This document shows, one piece after another, positions 1 to 6,920 of a DNA stretch of 11,994 nt. This DNA is from JANSYP01 sp039184415. GTDB taxonomy: Bacteria; Pseudomonadota; Alphaproteobacteria; Rhodobacterales; Rhodobacteraceae. Both the position numbers and the translations under genes were made by a program. The notes beneath the pieces were generated by a model. That model made no database searches, was not told where the DNA came from, and worked only from the letters and a program-made list of their open reading frames with translations. The DNA is taken from assembly GCA_039184415.1 (NCBI GenBank), contig JBCDBB010000117.1, positions 1 through 11,994 of the forward strand. The letters are read 5' to 3'. How positions within the stretch are numbered: the stretch's first letter is position 1; each line of letters opens with the position of its first letter.

Positions 1-404
1 ACGAGGCTCAGAAAACCGGTATCAGGATCGCGGAACTCGCCGAGTTCGAGGATGCCGGAGGTTTTGATCCTGACGTTGAACGGGATCACGTCGATCACCC
101 GCTTGGTGTAGACGGCCAGGATGTCTTCCGGCCACTCGGCGGCCGTTTCGCAGAAAGGGCAGACCGACATCGGCATCCTGGTGAGCACGAAAAAGCGGCT
201 CTCGGCCTTGAGCGGTGGCGCCATGAAACCATCGACAATGATGCGCTGGCCTTCAAGGCTTTGTGCAAGTTCGGAAAACCCGCCGTGGCGTGTGTAGAGT
301 TGGCGCAGCTTCATCGCCGCGTCAGTTGCACGTACCGGAAAGGCAAGGGCGGCTCCCGCGAGACCGGCGGCGGCCAGTGTCAATATGCGTCTGCGTTCCA
401 ACAT
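1..404 (-). CDS. Exported protein of unknown function (partial, 3' end off the left edge)
   Basis: Reading leftwards from an ATG at 404-402, 134 codons stay open to the window edge. The N-terminus has twin arginines followed by a hydrophobic run (ERRRILTLAAAGLAGAALA) and an A-x-A-like site around PVRA/TD, so export is likely and Tat export is possible. The mature part has a beta-rich stretch (QRIIVDGFMAPP) and a conserved-looking VCPFCETAAEWPEDIL segment with a C-x-x-C-type pair (CPFC), which could hold a metal or a disulfide. I do not recognise the family; an OB-fold or DUF3299-like secreted protein is a guess from the G-x-x-I-x-x-x-G-F-M pattern. A purine-rich GGGGGAGG lies just upstream of the ATG, only two bases away. 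Nothing else is upstream on this strand until the decayed gene ending at 552, so its promoter is probably in 405-551. Confidence 0.7.
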   Translation of the reverse strand, partial: MLERRRILTLAAAGLAGAALAFPVRATDAAMKLRQLYTRHGGFSELAQSLEGQRIIVDGFMAPPLKAESRFFVLTRMPMSVCPFCETAAEWPEDILAVYTKRVIDVIPFNVRIKTSGILELGEFRDPDTGFLSL

Positions 405-551
405 GGCCTCCCCCACTGGATCGGTTCCTGTTCCGGTCGGTCAAAGCGATATACGCGAACTTCCAAGTCGCGGACAGAGTGGCAAAGCAACATCACAGAT
501 TGAAGAATGCGCGCACCGCTGGCCTTCGCTTTTGCGTGACAGGGCGTCCGA

Positions 552-1367
552 TCACTCAGCAGGTTGCGCGTGGATCGCCGCTTGGAAGACCCAGTTCCGC
601 TCCACCGAGCCGTTCAGAAGATGGGCGAAGGCGCGTTTGGCGACGTTCGCGACGCGCTCGCCCGAAAGGGTCTCGGAGGATTTCGGGATCAGTGCTTGCT
701 GAACATAGTCGAGGTCTGTGGCCTCTTCCTCGGTAACGTTGCAGCGTGCGTCGGACCGCTTAATCTTCCCGCAAAATCAAGCATGATCCATTGAGATCGG
801 TGAAGACCGTGCAGTGTTTCGCGTCATCGGACATTTCGTCGGCCTTGGGACCGCTTCGGCGAACGCGGCTGCGTAGGTGAGCTTGGACACGTGGCTCTTT
901 GTATGGTTGGCAAGGTCGGCGCGACGGGCCTCGACGGAGCGGTAGACGCTGTCTTCGTTGCGCAGAAGAGCAGTCGTCGTCATTTCGGTCTTGTGGGCCA
1001 TCGAGGGCTGTTCGGCACCATCACAGTCGGCCCGAGGGCTTTTGTGCTTGGTGAAAAAGTGACCGAGAAGCGGTGTGCTGCCTCCGATCAGCAAATCAGC
1101 GGTTGCCGAGATATTGCATGCAAAAGCGACGCCTTTTGTGGTGGCGGTACCCATGAGATCCTCGTCGGTGCGGCGCCCGTCGCCGAGGGCTACGTCGGTT
1201 TGGTGAGCCGAGGCGCGATGTCGGAGATGCCGCGACCTATCCGCCAATCATCGTTGACCAGCTTCGAACTGTTCGTTGTTGGCGTGGGGTGGATTCTTCT
1301 CGAAAGCTGCGGTTCTTTGCGTGGCCGCGATCATGGTGAGAAATTCGTGCTTATGCTGAAAGTCCAT
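552..1367 (-). pseudogene. Decayed gene of unknown function, with an internal stop and at least two frameshifts
   Basis: No intact frame covers this stretch, but minus-strand segments with normal protein character follow one another. Segment one runs from ATG 1367 (MDFQHKHEFLTMIAATQRTA...) to an in-frame TGA at 1250-1248. The same frame resumes with ...DVALGDGRRTDEDLMG, ATADLLIGGSTPLLGHFF and ending SKLTYAAAFAEA near 850. The sense then moves by a base to ADEMSDDAKHCTVFTDLNGS. Near 775-780 it shifts again to KRSDARCNVTEEEATDLDY, LIPKSSETLSGERVAN and finally WVFQAAIHAQPAE, with TGA at 554-552. The arginine/histidine-rich patch just after 1247 may hide another shift. I see no clear ribosome binding site. 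I do not recognise the family and no transposase motif is evident. Sequencing error is an alternative to decay, but three separate lesions make a pseudogene more likely. Confidence 0.6.
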
Positions 1368-1463
1368 CAGCGTTGGCAAGACTCACTTTGGCACCGTATG
1401 CCCCGCTAAAGTGAACCTCAGACGATTTTTGGACTCTCTGTCAGCACTTTGTACCTTTCCGAC

Positions 1464-2369
1464 CTAAGCTGACGACCTGACCTGCAATATCGGACCGGCC
1501 GCTTCCGCCATCAGATCCGCCGCAGCGCGCAGCCGGTGGGTCAGGGCCTGGGCTCCGGGGTAGACCAGAGCGACTGGCCTCGGCAGACCGCTCCAACCCG
1601 GCAGAACTTCCGTCAACCGGCCCGCCGCCAAATCCGCAGCGACAGCGTAGTAGGGCAAGAGCGCAATCCCCGCGCCGGCCCGCGCCGCTTCGCGCAGGGC
1701 GGCGGGCGAGGACATCGATACTCCCGCGGCGATGCGCACGGACCTTTGGCCGTCGGGCCCGATCAGATGCCACGTCTGAACCAGTCCGTGGCCCTGTGCC
1801 AGGGTCGGTGCATCGGTCAGATCCTCTATCCCTTCGAGCGGTCGGTCCAGGCAGCCGGGGGCGGCCACCAGACAGCCCTCGATTGTGCCGAGCGGAAGCG
1901 CCGCCAGCGCATCATCCTGGACAGCACCGATTCGAACAGCCGCATCGAAACCGTTCTCGATCAGATCGGGCTGGCTGTCCTGCAGCACATATTCCAGCGT
2001 CAACTCCGGGTAGCGTGTCCGGCAAATCGCGGCGAGAGGGGCCAGCACCGTCTGTCCGAAAAGGCTCGGCGCGGCGATGCGCAAGTGTCCCCGCACCGTG
2101 CTGTGGTCCTGGGACAGGGCTTCGGCGATCTCGTCGGCATCCGCCAGGATGCGTTCGGCGCGCCCGAGCACCACAGCGCCCTCCGGTGTGAGTCGCAGGC
2201 GTCGCGTTGTGCGTTCGATCAAACGCGTACCCAGAGCGTTCTCGAGATCCTGAATTCGCTTCGAAACTGTCGATTTGGGTGTATTCAGCCGCCGCGCGGC
2301 CGCTGCAAAGGATCCCTCGGAGATGACCGCCGAAAACTCCCTGAGCGCATTTAGGTCCATGTGTCGCAT
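1464..2369 (-). CDS. LysR-type transcriptional regulator
   Basis: This 301-residue protein has the length and two-domain layout of the LysR family. The N-terminal winged helix-turn-helix lies at about residues 4-63, with the helix-turn-helix near 21-42 (FAAAARRLNTPKSTVSKRI) followed by the typical LGTRLIERTTRRLRLTPEG wing. The rest is a periplasmic-binding-like effector domain, recognisable by RIAAPSLFG, a DAAVRIG strand at about 144-150 and LPYYA near the C-terminus. Two starts are possible, MRHM and the methionine three codons later (2360); neither has a clear Shine-Dalgarno. The gene is divergent from the MFS exporter, with about 107 bases between start codons, which is the classic arrangement for a LysR protein controlling its neighbour and itself. 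The inducer cannot be read from sequence. A link to the bhc genes is possible only by proximity. Confidence 0.93.
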   Translation of the reverse strand: MRHMDLNALREFSAVISEGSFAAAARRLNTPKSTVSKRIQDLENALGTRLIERTTRRLRLTPEGAVVLGRAERILADADEIAEALSQDHSTVRGHLRIAAPSLFGQTVLAPLAAICRTRYPELTLEYVLQDSQPDLIENGFDAAVRIGAVQDDALAALPLGTIEGCLVAAPGCLDRPLEGIEDLTDAPTLAQGHGLVQTWHLIGPDGQRSVRIAAGVSMSSPAALREAARAGAGIALLPYYAVAADLAAGRLTEVLPGWSGLPRPVALVYPGAQALTHRLRAAADLMAEAAGPILQVRSSA

Positions 2370-2476
2370 CCGCTTTTTCGCACATGCTGATCATGAAACC
2401 GGCCCTGTTAAAAGCGCTCTCTGGGTGTAGCGTGCGCGTGGGCGGCTCATTGATGCCCAAGTATAGGGATGCGACC

Positions 2477-3685
2477 ATGTCAACCGCGATAGGGCCTTCG
2501 ACTTCGCCGGAATTCGGTCCCGGTCGCGACGCGGTGCCCGGCACCGGTCTGACGGTGGCCGTCTTGGCGGTTTCGAGCCTGACGGTCATGTCGAATGCCA
2601 CGATCTCACCATCGTTGCCGGGACTTGCAGCCGCCTTTGCCGACACGCCCGGGATCGCCATCCTCTCCGGGCTGGTCCTCAGCCTGCCATCCCTATCGAT
2701 CCTGTTGACGGCGGCGCTGTTCGGTCGCGCCGCGGACCGGGTGAACCGGCGCGGTCTGATGGCTATCCTGCTGCTGTGTTACGGAGCTGCCGGAGCCTCC
2801 GGGGCCCTTGCGGAAAGCATGGAGGCCATTCTGGTGGGCCGGGTTCTGCTGGGCATTGCGGTGGCAGGAACCATGACGTTAGCGACGACGCTGGCCGGGG
2901 ACCACTGGCAGGGCGCGGCACAGCAGCGTTTCATGGGCCAGCAGGCGGCCGCGATGGCCGCAGGCGGCATTCTGTTTCTGCTCTTCGGGGGCGCGCTGGC
3001 GGAGCTGAGCTGGCGCGGCCCGTTCCTGATCTATCTGTCCTCCTGGCTGCTGATCCCGCTGGTCCTGCTGTCGGTACCGCCCCATGGTCCGGTGCGCGCG
3101 CCAGAGACGTCCAGCGGACCTGCCAGCGCCTTTCCCTGGGGTTTCTTTGCCGGAATCGGGGCGCTCGCAACCTTCGGGATGACGATGTTCTATCTGGTCC
3201 CGACCCGTCTGCCGTTTCTGCTGGCCGAAATCGGTGTGCCGGCGCCATCCGCCGCCGGGTTCACCATCGCGGCAATGACACTGGCCAGCATGGTCACCTC
3301 GCTTGGTTTCGGCCGGATCCGGCGTTACCTGGGTCCGCAGTCAGTCTTTGCCGTTGCCTTTGTGCTGATGGCGGCCGGCTACTTGGTGGTCGGCCTGTCC
3401 GGCGGCTTCGTCCCGGTCGTGATCGGCACGATGATCGCGGGCCTCGGTCTCGGCCTGACCTTTCCCAACCAGATGTCCTGGCTGATGGCGCGGGTGCCGG
3501 CCGATGCGCGCGGTCGTGCCGCCGGGATGCTGACCTCGGCGGTGTTTGCCGGACAGTTGCTGTCCCCGCTTCTGTCCGGCGCGTTGAAGACGGTCCTGGC
3601 AACTTCGACAGTCTACCTGGTGTTTGCCGCCATCCTGACCGGTGCGGCGGTCGCCATGGCCCGGCCATGGCGCATGCTGCGCTAG
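2477..3685 (+). CDS. MFS transporter, drug-efflux/sugar-efflux type
   Basis: The protein is 402 residues from the ATG at 2477, chosen because AGGGA sits eight bases upstream; in-frame ATGs at 2384 and 2453 lack this and would add a non-hydrophobic leader. I count twelve hydrophobic segments in two sets of six with a polar loop between (about PPHGPVRAPETSSGPAS). The MFS motif A is present after TM2 as LFGRAADRVNRRG (G-x3-D-R-x-x-R-R). TM4 carries the arginine-containing LVGRVLLGIAVAG typical of the family. The length and motifs fit a proton-driven inner-membrane exporter of the DHA/arabinose-efflux group; the substrate is unknown. It is divergent from a LysR regulator that probably controls it. 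Its TAG overlaps the TAG of convergent bhcR within a CTAG, and no hairpin terminator is visible between them. Confidence 0.92.
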   Translation: MSTAIGPSTSPEFGPGRDAVPGTGLTVAVLAVSSLTVMSNATISPSLPGLAAAFADTPGIAILSGLVLSLPSLSILLTAALFGRAADRVNRRGLMAILLLCYGAAGASGALAESMEAILVGRVLLGIAVAGTMTLATTLAGDHWQGAAQQRFMGQQAAAMAAGGILFLLFGGALAELSWRGPFLIYLSSWLLIPLVLLSVPPHGPVRAPETSSGPASAFPWGFFAGIGALATFGMTMFYLVPTRLPFLLAEIGVPAPSAAGFTIAAMTLASMVTSLGFGRIRRYLGPQSVFAVAFVLMAAGYLVVGLSGGFVPVVIGTMIAGLGLGLTFPNQMSWLMARVPADARGRAAGMLTSAVFAGQLLSPLLSGALKTVLATSTVYLVFAAILTGAAVAMARPWRMLR

Positions 3686-4524
3686 TCGCTGTGAGGGGCG
3701 CGACCGCCTAGACCGTCCTGCACCTCCTGCGCCGCCTGCAGAACCCGCGGGCCGATCGCCTCCATGGCGGTGCGGTCGAGGCGCACGGTCGGTCCGGACA
3801 CCGAGATCCCGGCGACGGCCTGCTCGGAACTGTCAAAGATCGGGGCGGCCACACAGCGCATCCCCAGATACCGTTCCTCGTCGTCCACCGCCCAGCCCCG
3901 CGCCGTGCTTTCGGCGAGGTCGCGCCGCAGATCGGCGAGGTTCGTGCGCGTGTGCGGTGTGAAGTCACGCAGTCCTGCGCGGCTGAGCAGTGCATCAGCC
4001 TCGGCCTGTGGCAGGGCAGAGAGCAGCGCCTTGCCGATGCCCGAAGCGTGCAGAGCGCCGCGTGTTCCCGGACGAAAAAACGCGCGGATCGGGGCGTGGG
4101 TCTCGACCTGACCGATAAACACCACCTCACTGCCATCTCGAACGGCCATGTTCGCGGTCTCGCCGGTGTCTTCCATCAGCCGCCGCATCGCCGTGCGCCC
4201 GATTTCCATCATGTTCGTCTGACGCAAGAAGCTTGTGCCGGTTCGAAACGCCTCGACGCCCACGGACCAGCGCTGGCTGGTCTGGTCAAGACGGACAAAG
4301 CGCATCTTTTCGAGCGTGGCGAGAATCCGGTGCGCCGTTGCTACCGGCATATCGAGCCGTTCCGACACTTCGCTCAGGGTCAGCGAATCCGCTCTCGCCA
4401 CCGCGCGCAGAACCACCAGACCGCGCTCCAGCGCCTGAATGGTACCCTGCGGTTCGGTAAAGGGCGATTTGGGCCGGCCGCGGGACCGCTTCGGCGGTGG
4501 CGACTTCGGTGGATCTGTCGGCAT
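3682..4524 (-). CDS. bhcR: BhcR, IclR-family regulator of the beta-hydroxyaspartate cycle
   Basis: The IclR-family architecture is clear: a winged helix-turn-helix at about residues 28-90 (TIQALERGLVVLRAV, then LSEVSERLDMPVATAHRIL as the DNA-reading helices) and a C-terminal GAF-like effector domain with ASGIGKALLSALP and DDEERYLGMRCVAAPIFD. I place the start at 4524, giving 280 residues, because AGGAGA lies nine bases upstream; the longer frame from 4599 would run through the AT-rich promoter region. The N-terminal tail is basic and proline-rich and contains RGRPK, an AT-hook-like core. The gene is divergent from bhcABCD. In Paracoccus denitrificans BhcR binds the bhc promoter and glyoxylate weakens binding; the same role here is inferred from position and family. 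Its 3' end overlaps the convergent MFS gene by four bases. Confidence 0.93.
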   Translation of the reverse strand: MPTDPPKSPPPKRSRGRPKSPFTEPQGTIQALERGLVVLRAVARADSLTLSEVSERLDMPVATAHRILATLEKMRFVRLDQTSQRWSVGVEAFRTGTSFLRQTNMMEIGRTAMRRLMEDTGETANMAVRDGSEVVFIGQVETHAPIRAFFRPGTRGALHASGIGKALLSALPQAEADALLSRAGLRDFTPHTRTNLADLRRDLAESTARGWAVDDEERYLGMRCVAAPIFDSSEQAVAGISVSGPTVRLDRTAMEAIGPRVLQAAQEVQDGLGGRAPHSD

Positions 4525-4601
4525 CTGGCCGGGTCTCCTCTCCAACTTCTCGGAAAAAATCTTGGCAAAATACAGAGTGGCATCAAACGAAAAAAACAAA
4601 A

Positions 4602-4625
4602 ACTCATATTATCAGTTACTTGAGT
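4602..4625. promoter_or_regulatory. Inverted repeat, second candidate regulator site
   Basis: ACTCA (4602-4606) and TGAGT (4621-4625) are perfect 5-base arms around 14 bases, and the flanks AAAA and ATTTTT continue the symmetry with one base inserted. The centre lies about 27 bases (between two and three helical turns) upstream of the centre of the 4640-4656 repeat, so the two could bind on nearly the same face. It could also be chance in AT-rich DNA. Confidence 0.3.
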
Positions 4626-4639
4626 ATTTTTTAGACTTT

Positions 4640-4656
4640 TTGAAAAGCGATTTCAA
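4640..4656. promoter_or_regulatory. bhcR: Inverted repeat, candidate BhcR operator
   Basis: TTGAAA (4640-4645), five bases (AGCGA), TTTCAA (4651-4656) form a perfect 6+6 inverted repeat, with further imperfect symmetry in the flanking TTT/AAA. IclR-family dimers usually bind AT-rich palindromes of about this size near the promoter they control. The left arm also resembles a -35 hexamer, so binding here could block polymerase. The assignment is inferred from position. Confidence 0.45.
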
Positions 4657-4717
4657 GAAAATTGCACTGCCTCGGAGCCTGTTCTATCCCCCTCTCGAGA
4701 CAGAGGAGGGATCACCC

Positions 4718-5929
4718 ATGCCGACATCGCAGACGCCTTATGCCGAGCTGAACCCGATCTTCATTCCGGGGCCGACAAACGTGCCAGATCGGCTTCGTCG
4801 CGCGATGGATCGCCAGACCATGGATCACCGCGCCCCGGACTTCAAAGACGTATTCCTGCCGGTTCTGGCCGATACACGGCATGTGTTCGACACCCGTGAT
4901 GGCGAGATCATTCTGTTCCCGGCGACAGGCACGGCCGGATGGGAAGCCGCGATCACCAACACGCTCTCGCCGGGCGACAAGGTTCTGATTGCGCGCTACG
5001 GCATGTTCTCGCACAAGTGGATCGACATGTGCGAACGCCACGGTCTGGACGTGATCGTTCTGGAACGTCCGTGGGGCGAAGGCGCACCGGCGGATCTCTT
5101 TGCCGAAGTTCTGGGCGCCGATGCGGGTCATGAGATCAAGGCGGTGCTCGTCACCCATAACGAGACCGCGACAGGGGTCGTGTCGGACATTGCCGCCGTG
5201 CGCCGCGCGATGGAGTCCGTCGCCCATCCGGCGATGCTCTTTGTCGACTGCGTGAGTTCCCTCGGTTCGATGCCGTTCCATATGGACGAGTGGGGCGTGG
5301 ACATCGCGATTTCCGGCTCGCAGAAGGGGTTTATGCTGAACACAGGGATGGCTGTTCTGGCGGTTAGCCCCAAGGCCCTGGCCGCGATGGAAACCGCCAC
5401 CCTGCCGCGGACGTTCCTCGATTTCCGCGACATGATGACGGCCAATGCCGCTGGCGGATTTCCCTACACCCCCCCGCTGCAGCTGATCTACGGGTTGCGC
5501 GCGAGCCTTGACCTGCTTTTCGAAGAAGGGCTGGAGAATGTCTATGCGCGCCACGCCCGGCTGGCCGAGGGCGTGCGCCGCGCCGTTGACGCCTGGGGGC
5601 TGTCTCTCGTCGCGCTCAGCCCGGAGCTGGAATCGAACACCGTAAGCTCCATCTATGTTCCTGAGGGGTTTGATAGTAACCTTCTCGTCACCCATGCCTA
5701 TGAGACGTACGGTGTCTCCTTCGGCGTGGGGCTTGGGGAGTTGAACGGCCGCGCCTTCCGCATCGGTCATCTCGGAGCGCTCACAGATGTGGTGGTTCTG
5801 AGCGGGCTTGCAACGATCGAGATGGCGATGGCCGACCTGAACTACCCGATCGAGTTGGGCAGTGGCGTCGCCGCAGCACAGCAATTCTACCGCGCGACGC
5901 AGGGCGGGGCCCTGCGGGAAGCCGCCTGA
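4718..5929 (+). CDS. bhcA: BhcA, aspartate-glyoxylate aminotransferase
   Basis: This PLP enzyme transfers the amino group of L-aspartate to glyoxylate, giving oxaloacetate and glycine, the step that releases the C4 product of the cycle. The 403-residue protein is a fold-type I class V aminotransferase close to serine-glyoxylate aminotransferases: IPGPTNVPD at 16-24, the phosphate-binding GTAGWEAA at 71-78, an Asp at about 177 (LFVDC) for the pyridine nitrogen, and the Schiff-base lysine K203 in SGSQKGFM. Starts near 4439 are possible in frame but 4718 is correct because GAGGAGGG precedes it by seven bases and the homologous N-terminus begins there. It is the first gene of the operon, with nine bases to bhcB. 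Sequence alone could not separate it from a serine-glyoxylate aminotransferase; the bhcBCD neighbours do. Confidence 0.95.
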   Translation: MPTSQTPYAELNPIFIPGPTNVPDRLRRAMDRQTMDHRAPDFKDVFLPVLADTRHVFDTRDGEIILFPATGTAGWEAAITNTLSPGDKVLIARYGMFSHKWIDMCERHGLDVIVLERPWGEGAPADLFAEVLGADAGHEIKAVLVTHNETATGVVSDIAAVRRAMESVAHPAMLFVDCVSSLGSMPFHMDEWGVDIAISGSQKGFMLNTGMAVLAVSPKALAAMETATLPRTFLDFRDMMTANAAGGFPYTPPLQLIYGLRASLDLLFEEGLENVYARHARLAEGVRRAVDAWGLSLVALSPELESNTVSSIYVPEGFDSNLLVTHAYETYGVSFGVGLGELNGRAFRIGHLGALTDVVVLSGLATIEMAMADLNYPIELGSGVAAAQQFYRATQGGALREAA

Positions 5930-5938
5930 GGGAGAGAA

Positions 5939-6907
5939 ATGAAAGACATCCCCGACCGACCATTGCCGACCTACGACGATGTCGTGGCGGCCCATGAGCG
6001 GATCGCGCCGCATATCAAGCGGACACCGGTCCTGACCTCGCAGTATCTCAACGACCTCACCGGGGCGGAGCTGTTCTTCAAGTGCGAGAATTTCCAGCCG
6101 CCCGGCGCGTTCAAGGTGCGCGGCGCCTGCAACGCGGTGTTCGGCCTGACCGACGAAGAGGCCGCGCGCGGCGTGGCCACCCATTCCTCCGGCAACCATG
6201 CGCTGTCGCTGTCCTATGCGGCGATGCGCCGGGGCATACCCTGCAATGTGGTGATGCCGCGCACCGCGCCCCAGGCCAAGAAAGACGCAGTCGTCTATTA
6301 CGGCGGGAAAATCACCGAGTGTGAGCCATCGACCAGTTCCCGCGAGGCGACCTTCGCCAAGGTCCAGGAAGAGACCGGGGCTGATTTCGTGCATCCCTAC
6401 AACGACCCCAGGGTGATTGCGGGTCAGGGCACCTGTTCGCGCGAGTTTAATGAACAGGTCGAAGGTTTGGATTCTGTCATCGCGCCCATCGGCGGCGGCG
6501 GCATGATCTCGGGAACGTGCCTGACCATGTCCACCATCGCGCCAGACGTGGCGATCTACGCGGCCGAGCCGGAGCAGGCAGACGATGCCTATCGCAGTTT
6601 CAAGGCAGGCCATATCATCGCCGATGACGCGCCGGAAACGATCGCTGATGGGCTTAAGGTGCCGCTAAAGGAAAACACCTGGCATTTCGTCAGCAGATTC
6701 GTGACCGACATCTACACCGCGTCGGAACAGGAGATCATCGATGCGATGAAGCTGACCTGGTACCGGCTCAAGATCGTCATGGAAGCCAGCTGCGCGCCGC
6801 CGCTGGCCGTCATCCTGAAAAACCCGGAAACCTTCCGGGGCAAGCGCGTGGGCGTGATTGTAACCGGTGGCAATGTCGACCTCGACAAGCTGCCATGGAT
6901 CAAATGA
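5939..6907 (+). CDS. bhcB: BhcB, beta-hydroxyaspartate dehydratase
   Basis: This enzyme removes water from (2R,3S)-beta-hydroxyaspartate to give iminosuccinate. The 322-residue protein is a fold-type II PLP enzyme of the serine/threonine dehydratase family. Visible signatures are the Schiff-base lysine K59 in PPGAFKVRGA, the cofactor-contacting SSGNHALS at 83-90, and the glycine-rich phosphate loop IGGGGMISG at about 184-192; it has no C-terminal ACT domain, so it is not a biosynthetic IlvA. The start has GGGAG eight bases or so upstream, inside the nine-base gap after bhcA. In isolation it would be called threo-3-hydroxyaspartate ammonia-lyase or serine racemase-like. The operon fixes the role, where BhcD captures the imine before it hydrolyses to oxaloacetate and ammonia. 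Confidence 0.95.
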   Translation: MKDIPDRPLPTYDDVVAAHERIAPHIKRTPVLTSQYLNDLTGAELFFKCENFQPPGAFKVRGACNAVFGLTDEEAARGVATHSSGNHALSLSYAAMRRGIPCNVVMPRTAPQAKKDAVVYYGGKITECEPSTSSREATFAKVQEETGADFVHPYNDPRVIAGQGTCSREFNEQVEGLDSVIAPIGGGGMISGTCLTMSTIAPDVAIYAAEPEQADDAYRSFKAGHIIADDAPETIADGLKVPLKENTWHFVSRFVTDIYTASEQEIIDAMKLTWYRLKIVMEASCAPPLAVILKNPETFRGKRVGVIVTGGNVDLDKLPWIK

Positions 6908-6920
6908 GGGAGCGAGAGAC

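Larger units (their letters stand above)
4525..4717. promoter_or_regulatory. bhcR-bhcA divergent intergenic region, AT-rich
   Basis: The 193 bases between the two start codons are strikingly AT-rich against GC-rich coding DNA on both sides, especially 4545-4665 with A-runs and T-runs. Both divergent promoters must lie here. The bhcA ribosome binding site GAGGAGGG is at 4703-4710, seven bases before the ATG, and the bhcR site AGGAGA is on the other strand at 4539-4534. I could not fix -35/-10 boxes with confidence. Two inverted repeats are listed separately as candidate BhcR operators. Confidence 0.75.

Noticed and set aside
891..1409. 172-codon plus-strand frame
   Set aside because: It lies opposite the decayed minus-strand gene, has no ribosome binding site or recognisable domain, and the minus strand gives the more protein-like reading.
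2384..2476. Upstream ATGs (2384, 2453) for the MFS gene
   Set aside because: No ribosome binding site, and the added residues do not look like an MFS N-terminus; 2477 has AGGGA at good spacing.
4525..4599. Upstream ATG at 4599 as the start of bhcR
   Set aside because: The extra 25 residues would be encoded by the AT-rich promoter region, and the ATG at 4524 has a proper AGGAGA.
4712..6613. 633-codon open frame on the minus strand opposite bhcA and bhcB
   Set aside because: It is the antisense shadow of two certain genes in GC-rich DNA; its composition is rich in Arg, His and Gly and it has no domain signature.
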